This document shows, one piece after another, positions 1 through 7,096 of a DNA stretch of 64,000 nt. The number at the start of each line of letters is the position of its first letter. The stretch's first letter is position 1. Origin of the DNA: Streptomyces sp. DSM 15324 (lineage in GTDB: Bacteria > Actinomycetota > Actinomycetes > Streptomycetales > Streptomycetaceae); NCBI RefSeq assembly GCF_001514285.1, contig NZ_KQ949032.1, positions 310,001 to 374,000 of the forward strand, given 5' to 3'. The translations under genes were made by a program, and so were the position numbers. A model generated the notes under the pieces. That model did not search any database. It worked only from the letters and a program-made list of their open reading frames with translations, and was not told the DNA's origin.

Positions 1-155
1 CCCGCCGCGAGGACAGCCTGTGGGTGGTCCCGCTCGGCGCCTGCGGGCACCCCGGCAGTCCCCACCACCACGACCAGCTGCCCCTCTGGCTCAAGGGCGA
101 GCTGGCCCCGGTCGTCACCGACTGGGCACAGCTGACGAAGGAGAGCGATGTCTGA
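1..155 (+). CDS. Penicillin acylase family protein, C-terminal end only (5' end outside window)
   Basis: The reading frame enters at base 3 and ends with TGA at 153-155. Its last 50 residues include GHPGSPHHHDQLPLW, the C-terminal signature of penicillin/acyl-homoserine-lactone acylases (Ntn hydrolases with a G-x-PGSP-H-x-DQ-x-LW motif). The catalytic N-terminal serine of the beta chain lies outside the window, so activity cannot be judged. The stop overlaps the ATG of the acetyltransferase at 148 by eight bases, so the two are translationally coupled and probably act on a common substrate. Family assignment rests on this short tail only. Confidence 0.7.
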   Translation, partial: RREDSLWVVPLGACGHPGSPHHHDQLPLWLKGELAPVVTDWAQLTKESDV

Positions 156-753
156 CCGGCACGTCCCCGTCCCCTACGTCCACACGCAGCACGCCGAGGG
201 CTTCGGCACCGTGGGCATCCGCCCGCTCGACGCCGAGGGCGACGCGGACGTCGTGCACGGCTGGGTGCGGGAGGAACGGGCCGCGTTCTGGGGCATGAAC
301 GGTCTGACCCGCGACCAGGTCACCGAGATCTACGCCCACATGGCCGGCCTCGCCACCCACCACGCCTACCTCGTCGAACTCGACGGCACCCCGGTCGGCC
401 TGCTCCAGACGTACGACCCCGCCGCGGACCGGGTCGGCGAGGTGTACGAGGTGGAATCCGGCGACATCGGCGTCCATGTGCTCCTCGCGCCCGCCGGCGC
501 CCGGGGCGCGCGCCCCGGCTGGTCGGCGGCGCTGATGCAGGTCTTCGCCACGTACGTGCTGCTCGCTCTCGACCGGCGGCGGGTCGTGGTCGACCCCGAC
601 GTCCGCAACGAGAAGGCCGTCGCCCGCTTCCTGCGGCAGGGCTTCGAGGCCGGACCGCCGGTCACCCTGCCCGAGATCGACCTGCCGGACGTGTACCTGC
701 CGGAGAAGAAGGCCCAACTGGCCTTCCTGCGCCGCGAGCTGCTGTTCCCGTAG
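148..753 (+). CDS. GNAT N-acetyltransferase of the siderophore-biosynthesis type (IucB/DesC/MbtK-like)
   Basis: 201 residues, the usual size for Acetyltransf_8 enzymes, which acylate N-hydroxylated amines or lysines during hydroxamate siderophore assembly. Recognisable elements are the N-terminal IRPLDAEGDADVVHGWV segment, the central YEVESGDIGVHVLLAP strand and VVVDPDVRNEKAVARFLRQGF, the acetyl-CoA-binding end of the GNAT fold. It starts inside the end of the penicillin acylase gene, so they form one transcript. No IucA/IucC synthetase is visible downstream; if a siderophore cluster exists it lies upstream of the window. The last codons fall in a 21-bp tandem repeat (741-816). The substrate is inferred from the family only. 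Confidence 0.8.
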   Translation: MSDRHVPVPYVHTQHAEGFGTVGIRPLDAEGDADVVHGWVREERAAFWGMNGLTRDQVTEIYAHMAGLATHHAYLVELDGTPVGLLQTYDPAADRVGEVYEVESGDIGVHVLLAPAGARGARPGWSAALMQVFATYVLLALDRRRVVVDPDVRNEKAVARFLRQGFEAGPPVTLPEIDLPDVYLPEKKAQLAFLRRELLFP

Positions 754-816
754 AGCCGGGTGCTGTTCTCGCAGAGCCGGCTGCTGTTCTCGTAGAGCCG
801 GCTGCCGTTCCCGTGG
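741..816 (+). repeat. 21-bp tandem repeat over the end of the GNAT gene
   Basis: About 3.6 copies of a 21-bp unit beginning GCTGTTC(C/T)CG(T/C)AGAGCCGG at 741, 762, 783 and 804 (last partial). A further isolated GTGCTGTTCCCGTGGCGCC lies at 838-856. The first unit encodes the last codons and stop of the acetyltransferase; the rest is untranslated. It looks like slippage duplication of the gene end. Confidence 0.85.
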
Positions 817-878
817 CGCGCCATGCCGTCCGGCGGGTGCTGTTCCCGTGGCGCCGCCGACGGCCATAGCCTGCCGAC

Positions 879-1358
879 GTGAGAGCCCCGCTGACCCCGG
901 AAGACCTCATCGCCCACTACCGACTCGAACCGATACCCCGCGAGGGCGGACTGTTCCGCCGTACCTGGGCCGGACCCGAGGCGCCCGACGGGCGCCCGGC
1001 CGGTTCCGCGATCGTCGTGCTGCTCGCCGCGGGCGACTTCTCGGCCCTGCACCGCCTGCCCACCGACGAGGTCTGGCACTACTACCTCGGCGACCCGCTG
1101 GAGCTGCTGCTCCTCGCCCCCGACGGCAGCTCCCGTACGGCGGTGCTCGGGCCGGACATGCGCGGCGGGCAGCACCTTCAGCTCACGGTCCCCGCCCGCA
1201 CCTGGATGGGAGGGCGGACCACGGGCGCCTGGACCTTCTTCGGCTGCACCATGGCCCCCGGCTTCACCTACGAGGACTACGAGCACGGGGACGCGGCCGA
1301 CCTGACGGCGCGCCATCCGGACCGGGCCGCACAGATCGCGGGACTGTGCCGTCCATGA
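879..1358 (+). CDS. Cupin family protein (DUF985, Cupin_5)
   Basis: 159 residues starting with GTG. The sequence has the DUF985 pattern: an N-terminal LIAHYRLEPIPREGGLFRRTW, a first cupin motif around FSALHRLPTDEVWHYYLGDPLEL, and a second half with TWMGGRTTGAWTFFGCTMAPGF. Proteins of this family are small beta-barrels that may bind sugar nucleotides or metals; no reaction is established. The H-x-E-x-W-H arrangement (HRLPTDEVWHYY) is present, so a metal site is plausible. The stop TGA overlaps the ATG of the following dehydrogenase (ATGA at 1355-1358), so the two are co-translated. Confidence 0.8.
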   Translation: MRAPLTPEDLIAHYRLEPIPREGGLFRRTWAGPEAPDGRPAGSAIVVLLAAGDFSALHRLPTDEVWHYYLGDPLELLLLAPDGSSRTAVLGPDMRGGQHLQLTVPARTWMGGRTTGAWTFFGCTMAPGFTYEDYEHGDAADLTARHPDRAAQIAGLCRP

Positions 1359-2119
1359 CGTTGCTGGCGGGCCGGGTGGCCCTGATCACGGGTGCGGGCG
1401 GCGGAATCGGCGGGGGCATCGCGCGCCGGTTCGCGCAGGAGGGCGCCGCGGTGGCCCTGCACTGCCGGACGAGCACCGGGGCGGCCCGCGCGCTCGCCGA
1501 GGAGATCGAGGAGAGCGGCGGGCGGGCGGTCGTCGTGCCCGGCGCCGATCTCACCGTCGAGGACGAGTGTCGCGAACTGGTGGCGCGGAGCGCCGAGTGG
1601 GGTGGGGGACGGCTCGACGCGCTGGTCAACAACGCGGGCGTCCAGCCGGTGCGGGCGCTGCCCGGGATGTCGGCGGCGGACTGGCGGGCGGTCGTCGACA
1701 CCAATCTGACCAGCGTGTTCGCCCTCACCCAGGCGGCGGCCGAGGTCATGCGTGAGCGGGGCGGCGGCAGCGTCACGCACATCGCCTCGGTGGAGGCCCG
1801 GCTGCCCGCCCCGGGCCACGCCCACTACGCCGCCGCCAAGGCCGCCGTCGTGATGCACGCGCGCGCGGCGGCCCTGGAGTACGGCTCGCACGGCATCCGC
1901 GTCAACACGGTCTCTCCCGGTCTGATCGACCGTGAGGGCCTCGCCGAGGCCTGGCCGGAGGGGGTGCGGCGGTGGCGGGAGGCGGTCGCCCTCGACCGGC
2001 TGGGCCGCCCGGAGGACGTCGGTGACGCCTGTGTTTTCCTTGCCTCACGGCTGGCGGCCTGGGTCACCGGCCACGACCTGGTGGTGGACGGCGGGGTGAC
2101 GGCCCGGCCGACCTGGTAG
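1355..2119 (+). CDS. SDR family NAD(P)-dependent oxidoreductase
   Basis: 254 residues, the standard length of a classical short-chain dehydrogenase. The start was chosen at the ATG overlapping the cupin stop; it gives MTLLAGRVALITG, directly in front of the cofactor motif TGAGGGIG (residues 12-19). NNAG is at 92-95, the catalytic serine is Ser145 (IASVEA), and Tyr158-x3-Lys162 completes the active site. The C-terminal LGRPEDVGDACVFLAS and GHDLVVDGG are typical of FabG-like members. All catalytic residues are present. The substrate is unknown; coupling to the cupin protein suggests a shared small metabolite. Confidence 0.93.
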   Translation: MTLLAGRVALITGAGGGIGGGIARRFAQEGAAVALHCRTSTGAARALAEEIEESGGRAVVVPGADLTVEDECRELVARSAEWGGGRLDALVNNAGVQPVRALPGMSAADWRAVVDTNLTSVFALTQAAAEVMRERGGGSVTHIASVEARLPAPGHAHYAAAKAAVVMHARAAALEYGSHGIRVNTVSPGLIDREGLAEAWPEGVRRWREAVALDRLGRPEDVGDACVFLASRLAAWVTGHDLVVDGGVTARPTW

Positions 2120-2218
2120 GGGGCCCGAGCGGGTGAGAAGGATGCCATGCCCATCCGTACATGTCCCCGAGCACACGAGACTGGAGTCCGGGCAGCCCGG
2201 GCAGTTCGGAGCGGTGAC

Positions 2219-4324
2219 GTGAGCGAAGGGCGCGATGGCGGTCGACGCGGCAGTGGACGAAGGCGACTTCAGGGGCTGATGCTGCTGGGCTCCGTGCTGG
2301 TCCTGCTCCTCCTCGGCGGCGGACCGGCCTCGGCGCACGCGGCGCTCCGTTCCACCGATCCCGTCGACGGAAGCGTCGTCAAGAACAGTCCCCGCAGCAT
2401 CACTCTGACCTTCACCGAGTCGGTCGGCCTCGTCGACGACTCCTTCCGCCTCCTCGACCCCAAGAACCAGCGGGTGAAGCTGGGTGAGGCGGGGCATGTG
2501 GCGGGCCGCTCGGACAGTGTGCGGGTGAAGCTGCCGACGAAGCTCGGCACCGGCACCTTCACCGTGGCCTGGCGGGTGGTCTCGGCCGACAGCCACCCGG
2601 TGTCGGGCGCCTTCACCTTCTCCGTGGGCAAGGCCTCCCCGACCCTGGCCGTCCTGCCGTCCGACGCCACCGAGGACCCGGTGACCGACGGCCTCTACAA
2701 CATCGGCCGCTACCTCGCGTACATCGCGGCGGCCCTCCTCGTCGGCACGGCGGCCTTCGTCGCCGTCTGCCGCCCGCCGGACACCCGCCCGCTGCGCCGG
2801 CCGCTGCTGATCGGCGCCTGGACGCTGGCCGGTTCGACGGTGTTCCTGTTCTTCCTGCGCGCGCCCTACGAGGCCGGCACCGGCCCGGCCGGCGCGCTCG
2901 ACCCCTCCGGGCTGCTCCGCACGCTGGAGGGCCGCCCCGGCCTCGCCCTGGCGGCGCGCCTGCTGCTGCTCGCGGCGGCGGTGGCCCTGCTCCTACGGCA
3001 GCGGAGCCGCCCCGAGCCGTCGAAGGCGGCCCTCGTGCTGGGCTCCGCCCTCGCGGTGGGCCTCGCGCTGACCTGGGCGGGTGCCGAACACGCCTCGGCC
3101 GGCATCCAGGTCCCCCTGGCGATGACCTCCTCGGTGCTGCACCTGCTCGCCATGGCGGTCTGGCTCGGCGGCCTGGTCGCCCTGCTCACGCTGCTGCCCC
3201 GCGCCTCCGTCCCCTCGCGCGTGGTCACCCGCTTCTCCCGGCTGGCCGGACTCTCGGTGACGGTCCTCGTGGTGACCGGCGTCTACCAGTCCTGGCGGGG
3301 CCTCGGCTCCCTGTCGGCGCTGACGGACACGACGTACGGCAGGGTCCTCCTCGCCAAGCTGGTCGCGGTCACGGTGCTGCTGGCGGCGGGGGCGTGGTCG
3401 CGGGCGACGGTGACCAGCCAGGCGAACCTGGCGAGAGGCACGAGAGCCAAGGCGAAAGCCCAGGCGAAAGCGCAGGCGGAGAGGACGGCGGCGGAGAAGG
3501 CGAAGGCGGAGGAGACGGCGGTGACGGTGGAGGAGACGAAGACGAAGACGAAGAAGGAGACGGAGACGGGGACGGGGGCGGAGACGGAGACAGAGGTGGA
3601 TACGGATACGGCGATGGAGGCCAAGGTGCTGGAGAAGGCGGCCGTGGGCGGGACGTCGGCGCACGGGATGTCCGTCGGGGGACCGGTGGGGGAGCAGCCC
3701 TTGAAGGCCGCCGCCGGCCCAGACGCCGGCGCGGACGGCACCGCAGCCCCCTCGACGCCCGCCGCGGAGGGCGCCCACCCGTCTCGGCCGGACCGTCCGT
3801 CGCCCACCGGCCCGCGCCTCACCCCGGCGGAGTCCGCGCACAGCCGTGCGCTGCGCCGGTCGGTGCTGCTGGAGGTGGCCGTCTCCGTCGTCGTCCTCGT
3901 CCTGACGACGATCCTGACCGGCACTCTGCCGGGCCGGGCGGCGGCCGAGGCGGCGACGACCCAGCAGTCGGCCGGACTGCCGGTCGCCTCCGTGACGATC
4001 GTCCCCTTCGACCTCGGAAAGCCCGGACTGCGCGGCAAGGTGCAGGTCACCCTCGACCCCGGCACGGTCGGCGACAACACCCTCCAGGCCGTGGTCTACG
4101 GCCCCGACGGCGGTTTCGTCACCGTCCCCGAGCTGCGGATCTCCTTCACCCTGCCGAGCCAGGACATCGGCCCGCTCGACGCCAAGCTGGTCGACCGGGG
4201 CGGCTACTGGGCCTCCAGCAAGGTCAGTCTGCCCATCGAGGGCACCTGGGAGATGAAGACGACGATCCGGGCCACGGACGTCGACCAGGTGAGCGTGGTG
4301 AAGGACGTACAGATCGTCCGCTGA
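2219..4324 (+). CDS. CopC-CopD fusion, copper resistance/transport membrane protein with a charged low-complexity insert
   Basis: About 701 residues: signal peptide, CopC-like periplasmic copper-binding domain, a block of membrane helices (CopD), a strongly charged linker and a C-terminal extracellular domain after a final membrane segment. The GTG at 2219 has GGAG upstream and gives an 18-residue basic n-region; cleavage at ASA-HAALRS would expose an N-terminal histidine, the known Cu(II) ligand of CopC, and the second ligand region DSHPVSGAF is present. An ATG at 2147 with GAGAAGG before it is the alternative start (725 residues). The linker encoded by about 3447-3640 is a Lys/Glu/Thr/Ala repeat (KAKAQAKAQAE, TKTKTKKETETGTGAETETE) not typical of the family. 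Role: copper delivery or uptake at the membrane, inferred. Confidence 0.88.
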   Translation: MSEGRDGGRRGSGRRRLQGLMLLGSVLVLLLLGGGPASAHAALRSTDPVDGSVVKNSPRSITLTFTESVGLVDDSFRLLDPKNQRVKLGEAGHVAGRSDSVRVKLPTKLGTGTFTVAWRVVSADSHPVSGAFTFSVGKASPTLAVLPSDATEDPVTDGLYNIGRYLAYIAAALLVGTAAFVAVCRPPDTRPLRRPLLIGAWTLAGSTVFLFFLRAPYEAGTGPAGALDPSGLLRTLEGRPGLALAARLLLLAAAVALLLRQRSRPEPSKAALVLGSALAVGLALTWAGAEHASAGIQVPLAMTSSVLHLLAMAVWLGGLVALLTLLPRASVPSRVVTRFSRLAGLSVTVLVVTGVYQSWRGLGSLSALTDTTYGRVLLAKLVAVTVLLAAGAWSRATVTSQANLARGTRAKAKAQAKAQAERTAAEKAKAEETAVTVEETKTKTKKETETGTGAETETEVDTDTAMEAKVLEKAAVGGTSAHGMSVGGPVGEQPLKAAAGPDAGADGTAAPSTPAAEGAHPSRPDRPSPTGPRLTPAESAHSRALRRSVLLEVAVSVVVLVLTTILTGTLPGRAAAEAATTQQSAGLPVASVTIVPFDLGKPGLRGKVQVTLDPGTVGDNTLQAVVYGPDGGFVTVPELRISFTLPSQDIGPLDAKLVDRGGYWASSKVSLPIEGTWEMKTTIRATDVDQVSVVKDVQIVR
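3474..3625 (+). repeat. Purine-rich low-complexity tract inside the CopCD gene
   Basis: A stretch made mainly of GGAGAC, GAAGAC and GGCGGAG-type units, strongly purine-biased on the + strand. In frame it encodes the charged Lys/Glu/Thr linker; in the +1 frame it would give a Gly/Asp/Glu-rich repeat. Such tracts expand by slippage and can form triplex or G-rich structures. Confidence 0.75.
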
Positions 4325-4351
4325 CGGGATCAGGGCGGGCGCGGGTAGCAT
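4321..4351 (+). promoter_or_regulatory. Promoter for the leader peptide/EamA transcript
   Basis: A CTGACG hexamer at 4321-4326 and TAGCAT (matching TANNNT) at 4346-4351, 19 bases apart. Seven bases after the -10 lies the GTG of the leader ORF at 4359, so transcription probably starts at or next to the start codon and the leader is translated from a leaderless mRNA. Confidence 0.55.
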
Positions 4352-4358
4352 CAGCCCC

Positions 4359-4403
4359 GTGAACACCTACTGGCACGTCGTTCTGCCGCCCCTCTGCGCC
4401 TGA
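4359..4403 (+). CDS. Putative 14-codon leader peptide upstream of the EamA transporter
   Basis: A GTG-initiated ORF, too short for ordinary gene finding, encoding (M)NTYWHVVLPPLCA. No ribosome binding site precedes it, but a -10 element seven bases upstream suggests leaderless translation, a common arrangement for Streptomyces leader peptides. It contains adjacent Tyr and Trp codons followed by His, and a Pro-Pro pair near the end, all possible stall points. Immediately downstream are short repeats and a strong hairpin (4506-4538) before the transporter start at 4598. I infer transcription attenuation responding to an amino acid or to ribosome stalling. Conservation in other genomes would be the decisive test. 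Confidence 0.5.
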   Translation: MNTYWHVVLPPLCA

Positions 4404-4439
4404 CGGGCGCGGACCACTCAGCCGACAGCCGACAGCCGC

Positions 4440-4538
4440 CAGCTGACCATCTGTCAGCTGACGTCTGACAGCAGACACCTGACAGCAGACATCTGACTTC
4501 TGCACACACCCCACCGAGCCGAGCTCGGTCAGGGGTGT
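4440..4538 (+). promoter_or_regulatory. Attenuator-like repeats and hairpins between leader peptide and transporter
   Basis: An inverted repeat CAGCTGA/TCAGCTG (4440-4446, 4454-4460) is followed by two exact direct copies of CTGACAGCAGACA (4465-4477 and 4479-4491, 14-base period). A hairpin follows with ACACCCC plus ACCGAG on the left arm (4506-4518) and CTCGGT plus GGGGTGT on the right (4524-4538). There is no U-run. The repeated copies could pair alternatively, as in antiterminator switches; this is inference from sequence only. Confidence 0.45.
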
Positions 4539-4597
4539 CGTCGTGCGCCCGACGCGGATCCAGTCCCTGACGCATTCGACGACGGAAGTTCACGACT

Positions 4598-5575
4598 GTG
4601 CCGAACCGCACCACCCCCCTGACCCCCGCGCGCCCTTCCGGCGCCGGCCCGCGCCCCTCTCGTACCGCCCTCCTCGGCGGCCCCGCGCCCATCCTGCTCG
4701 CGGCCGTGCTCTGGGGCACGACCGGAACCGCCGCTTCCCTGGCACCCGCCGACGCGCCCGCGGCGGCCATCGGCTCCGCCGGGCTCGCCCTCGGCGGAGT
4801 CCTGCTGTTCCTGGTCTCCCGGGGCGCCCGCTCCCTGCCCGCCGCCTGCACGCGGCGCGAGCGGTGGCTGCTCGCCGTGGGCGCCCTGGCGGTGGCGGGA
4901 TACCCGGTCGCCTTCTACCCGGCGGTCGCCCGGACCGGGGTGGCGATCGCCACCGTGATCGCCCTGGGCAGCGCGCCGGTCTTCGCCGGGCTGCTGTCCT
5001 GGCTCACCGGACGGTCCCGCCCGACCGCGCGCTGGACCGTCGCCACCACGGCCGCCGTGCTCGGCTGCGCCCTGCTGGTGCTCGGCCCCGCACTCACCGG
5101 CACCACCACGCCGGTGGACCTGACCGGTGTGGTCCTCGCAGCCGGCGCCGGGCTGTCCTACGCCGTCTACTCCCTGATCGGCGGCGACCTGATCACGCGC
5201 GGACACTCCTCCGACGCGGTGATGGGCGTGCTGTTCGGCGCGGCCGGGCTACTGGTCCTGCCGCTCCTCGCGGCCGTGGACCTGCGGTGGATCACCACGC
5301 CGCGTGGCGCGGCGGTGGCGGGCTACCTGGCCCTGTTCACGGTCTGCCTGGCCTACCGTCTCTTCGGCCACGGGCTGCGCCGTACGTCCGCCTCGGCGGC
5401 GACCTCCCTGACGCTGGCCGAGCCCGCGGTGGCCGCCGTGCTGAGCGTCACGGTCCTCGGCGAGCGACTCCCGGCCGTCTCCTGGACCGGCCTGACGGTC
5501 CTGGCCCTGTCCCTGGCCCTGCTGGCCGTCCCGACCGGCGGCCGCCGCCGTCAGGGAGAACTGCCCCGGTCCTGA
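4598..5575 (+). CDS. EamA/DMT-family drug/metabolite transporter
   Basis: 325 residues with about ten hydrophobic helices arranged as two EamA repeats: first from PAPILLAAVLWGTTGTAASLAP, second from VDLTGVVLAAGAGLSYAVYSLIGGDLI, ending with LAEPAVAAVLSVTVLGERL, the family hallmark. Members export amino acids, metabolites or drugs through the cytoplasmic membrane. GTG start with GGAAG 14 bases upstream. The gene lies behind a probable leader peptide and attenuator (4359-4538), so amino-acid-responsive control is plausible and an amino acid (possibly aromatic) is a reasonable guess as substrate. A perfect hairpin at 5616-5650 terminates the unit. Confidence 0.9.
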   Translation: MPNRTTPLTPARPSGAGPRPSRTALLGGPAPILLAAVLWGTTGTAASLAPADAPAAAIGSAGLALGGVLLFLVSRGARSLPAACTRRERWLLAVGALAVAGYPVAFYPAVARTGVAIATVIALGSAPVFAGLLSWLTGRSRPTARWTVATTAAVLGCALLVLGPALTGTTTPVDLTGVVLAAGAGLSYAVYSLIGGDLITRGHSSDAVMGVLFGAAGLLVLPLLAAVDLRWITTPRGAAVAGYLALFTVCLAYRLFGHGLRRTSASAATSLTLAEPAVAAVLSVTVLGERLPAVSWTGLTVLALSLALLAVPTGGRRRQGELPRS

Positions 5576-5615
5576 CGGCGGCGGGCGGCGGGCGGTGCGC
5601 CTTCGGCGGTGAACG

Positions 5616-5650
5616 AGAGGCTGCTCCGGTCGGCGATCGGAGCAGCCTCT
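5616..5650 (+). terminator. Terminator after the EamA gene
   Basis: A perfect 13-bp stem AGAGGCTGCTCCG/CGGAGCAGCCTCT around a 9-base loop, 40 bases after the transporter stop. Confidence 0.85.
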
Positions 5651-5782
5651 TCACCCGTCCGTGGCCGCCCGGTTGCCGCCCGATCGAGCCCGTGTGGTGA
5701 TGACCCGGGAAGGGCCGGACAGGAACCGTCGAGACGTGGGCGGGGCCCTCGCGGGCGCGGTGCGAGCTGATGGAGGACAGGG

Positions 5783-6031
5783 ATGGCGAGGCGACCGGCC
5801 GGGGCGGCTCCGGCTGCGGGAGGGCGGAGCGGCATCCTGAAGGTCGTAGCCGCGTCGGCCGTCGTCCTCGCCGCGCCGTCACTGCTCGCGTTGTGCCTGG
5901 TCAGCGCAGAACAGCTGCTGGTGCCGCGGAACATGCCCTTCGGCGTGGCCGGCCCTCCCCCGGGAGGCGAAGGTCCCACCGACGCCACCGGGGCCGCAGA
6001 CGTGTCGGTCCCGATCGGAGCCGTGCCGTGA
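5783..6031 (+). CDS. Small single-pass membrane protein, function unknown
   Basis: 82 residues. ATG with GGACAGG directly upstream. A basic N-terminus is followed by one hydrophobic helix (GILKVVAASAVVLAAPSLLA, residues 17-36, continuing LCLVSAE) and a Pro/Gly-rich acidic tail, so the tail would sit outside the cell. I recognise no family. It precedes the BrkB-like gene on the same strand and could be cotranscribed with it. Codon usage fits Streptomyces, but with this length the call remains moderate. Confidence 0.5.
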   Translation: MARRPAGAAPAAGGRSGILKVVAASAVVLAAPSLLALCLVSAEQLLVPRNMPFGVAGPPPGGEGPTDATGAADVSVPIGAVP

Positions 6032-6221
6032 GGCCGGTTCGCCCACGTTTCTGTGAATATGTTCCCCACACGAGCCACACGGATCTTGACGACGGACGGA
6101 GGGCAGGACGGCGCGTACCAACCGCGAGCGGCTCATCAGAACGCTGACCTTCTGGCTCCGTCCCGCGTTCGTCCTGCGCGTCGTCAACCGGTTCCAGAAG
6201 ATCGCGGGCTTCGATCGCGCG

Positions 6222-7016
6222 ATGGCTCTGGCCTCCGGTGCGCTGACCGCGCTGATCCCGCTGGCGGTGCTGAGCGGTGCGGTCTTCGGCGGAGAGTCCG
6301 CGGACCGGATCATCCAACGCTACGGGCTCACCGGCGGAGGCGCCGAGGCCGTCCGGGCGGTGTTCTCCGCCGAATCCACGAGCGTCGGCGTCGGCTTCTT
6401 CGAGACGGTGTTCCTGGCGATCTCGGTGCTGAGCTTCTCCCGGACGATGCAGCGGCTGTTCGAGCAGACCTGGGAACTCAAGCCGCTCGGGGTGCGCAAC
6501 ACGCGCTACGGCCTGTGGTGGATCTGCGTACTCAGCCTCTACACCGGGGTCATCGGATGGCTGTACGTGGTTCTGGGCGGCGGACGCCTGGGGCTGGCGG
6601 CCGCGGTGTGCGAGGTACCGGTGACCACGGCCTTCCTCACCTGGAGCGGCCGGATCCTCTCCGCGAAACGGCTCACCGGGGCGGCCCTGCTCCCGTTCGC
6701 GGTCTCCGCGGCCGTCCTGACCGCGGTCTATTCGGTGGTCGCGACCGTCTATCTGCCGCGCGTTTTCAATTCCTACGCCTCGCGGTACGGCGCGGCCGGC
6801 GCCGTCTTCGGAATGGCCTCGGCCCTGTTCGGCGCCATGCTCGTCCTCGTCGTGGCAGCGGGCCTGGGCCGCGAGGTACGGGACGAACTCCTCCGCATCC
6901 GGCAGGGCCGGCGCCCGTCCGAGGACGAGGTCGGCCGCGAGTGGGACAGCATCGTCGAACAGACCCGGTCGCGCTGGCGCAAGGTGAGGGATCGGCCCGC
7001 CAAGGAGTCGCCGTAG
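6222..7016 (+). CDS. YihY/BrkB-like membrane protein, N-terminus unclear
   Basis: 264 residues from the only ATG, with about six membrane helices and a charged cytoplasmic tail (LLRIRQGRRPSEDEVGREW). The arrangement RFQKIAGFDRAMALASGALTALIPL matches the first helix of the YihY/BrkB (UPF0761) family, of unclear envelope-related function. That motif begins upstream of the ATG: in frame, 6090-6221 encodes a plausible amphipathic segment (RLIRTLTFWLRPAFVLRVV) typical of the family, but between the in-frame stop at 6087 and 6222 there is no ATG, GTG or TTG. Either a rare CTG start is used, or a frameshift/sequence error has separated the true start. Confidence 0.7.
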   Translation: MALASGALTALIPLAVLSGAVFGGESADRIIQRYGLTGGGAEAVRAVFSAESTSVGVGFFETVFLAISVLSFSRTMQRLFEQTWELKPLGVRNTRYGLWWICVLSLYTGVIGWLYVVLGGGRLGLAAAVCEVPVTTAFLTWSGRILSAKRLTGAALLPFAVSAAVLTAVYSVVATVYLPRVFNSYASRYGAAGAVFGMASALFGAMLVLVVAAGLGREVRDELLRIRQGRRPSEDEVGREWDSIVEQTRSRWRKVRDRPAKESP

Positions 7017-7096
7017 GGCCAGGACCGGCGAAGCCATCCGGAACCGGCACGGAAAGTGACCGGCGGCCAAACCCACATCACGGACCACACGCCCGG

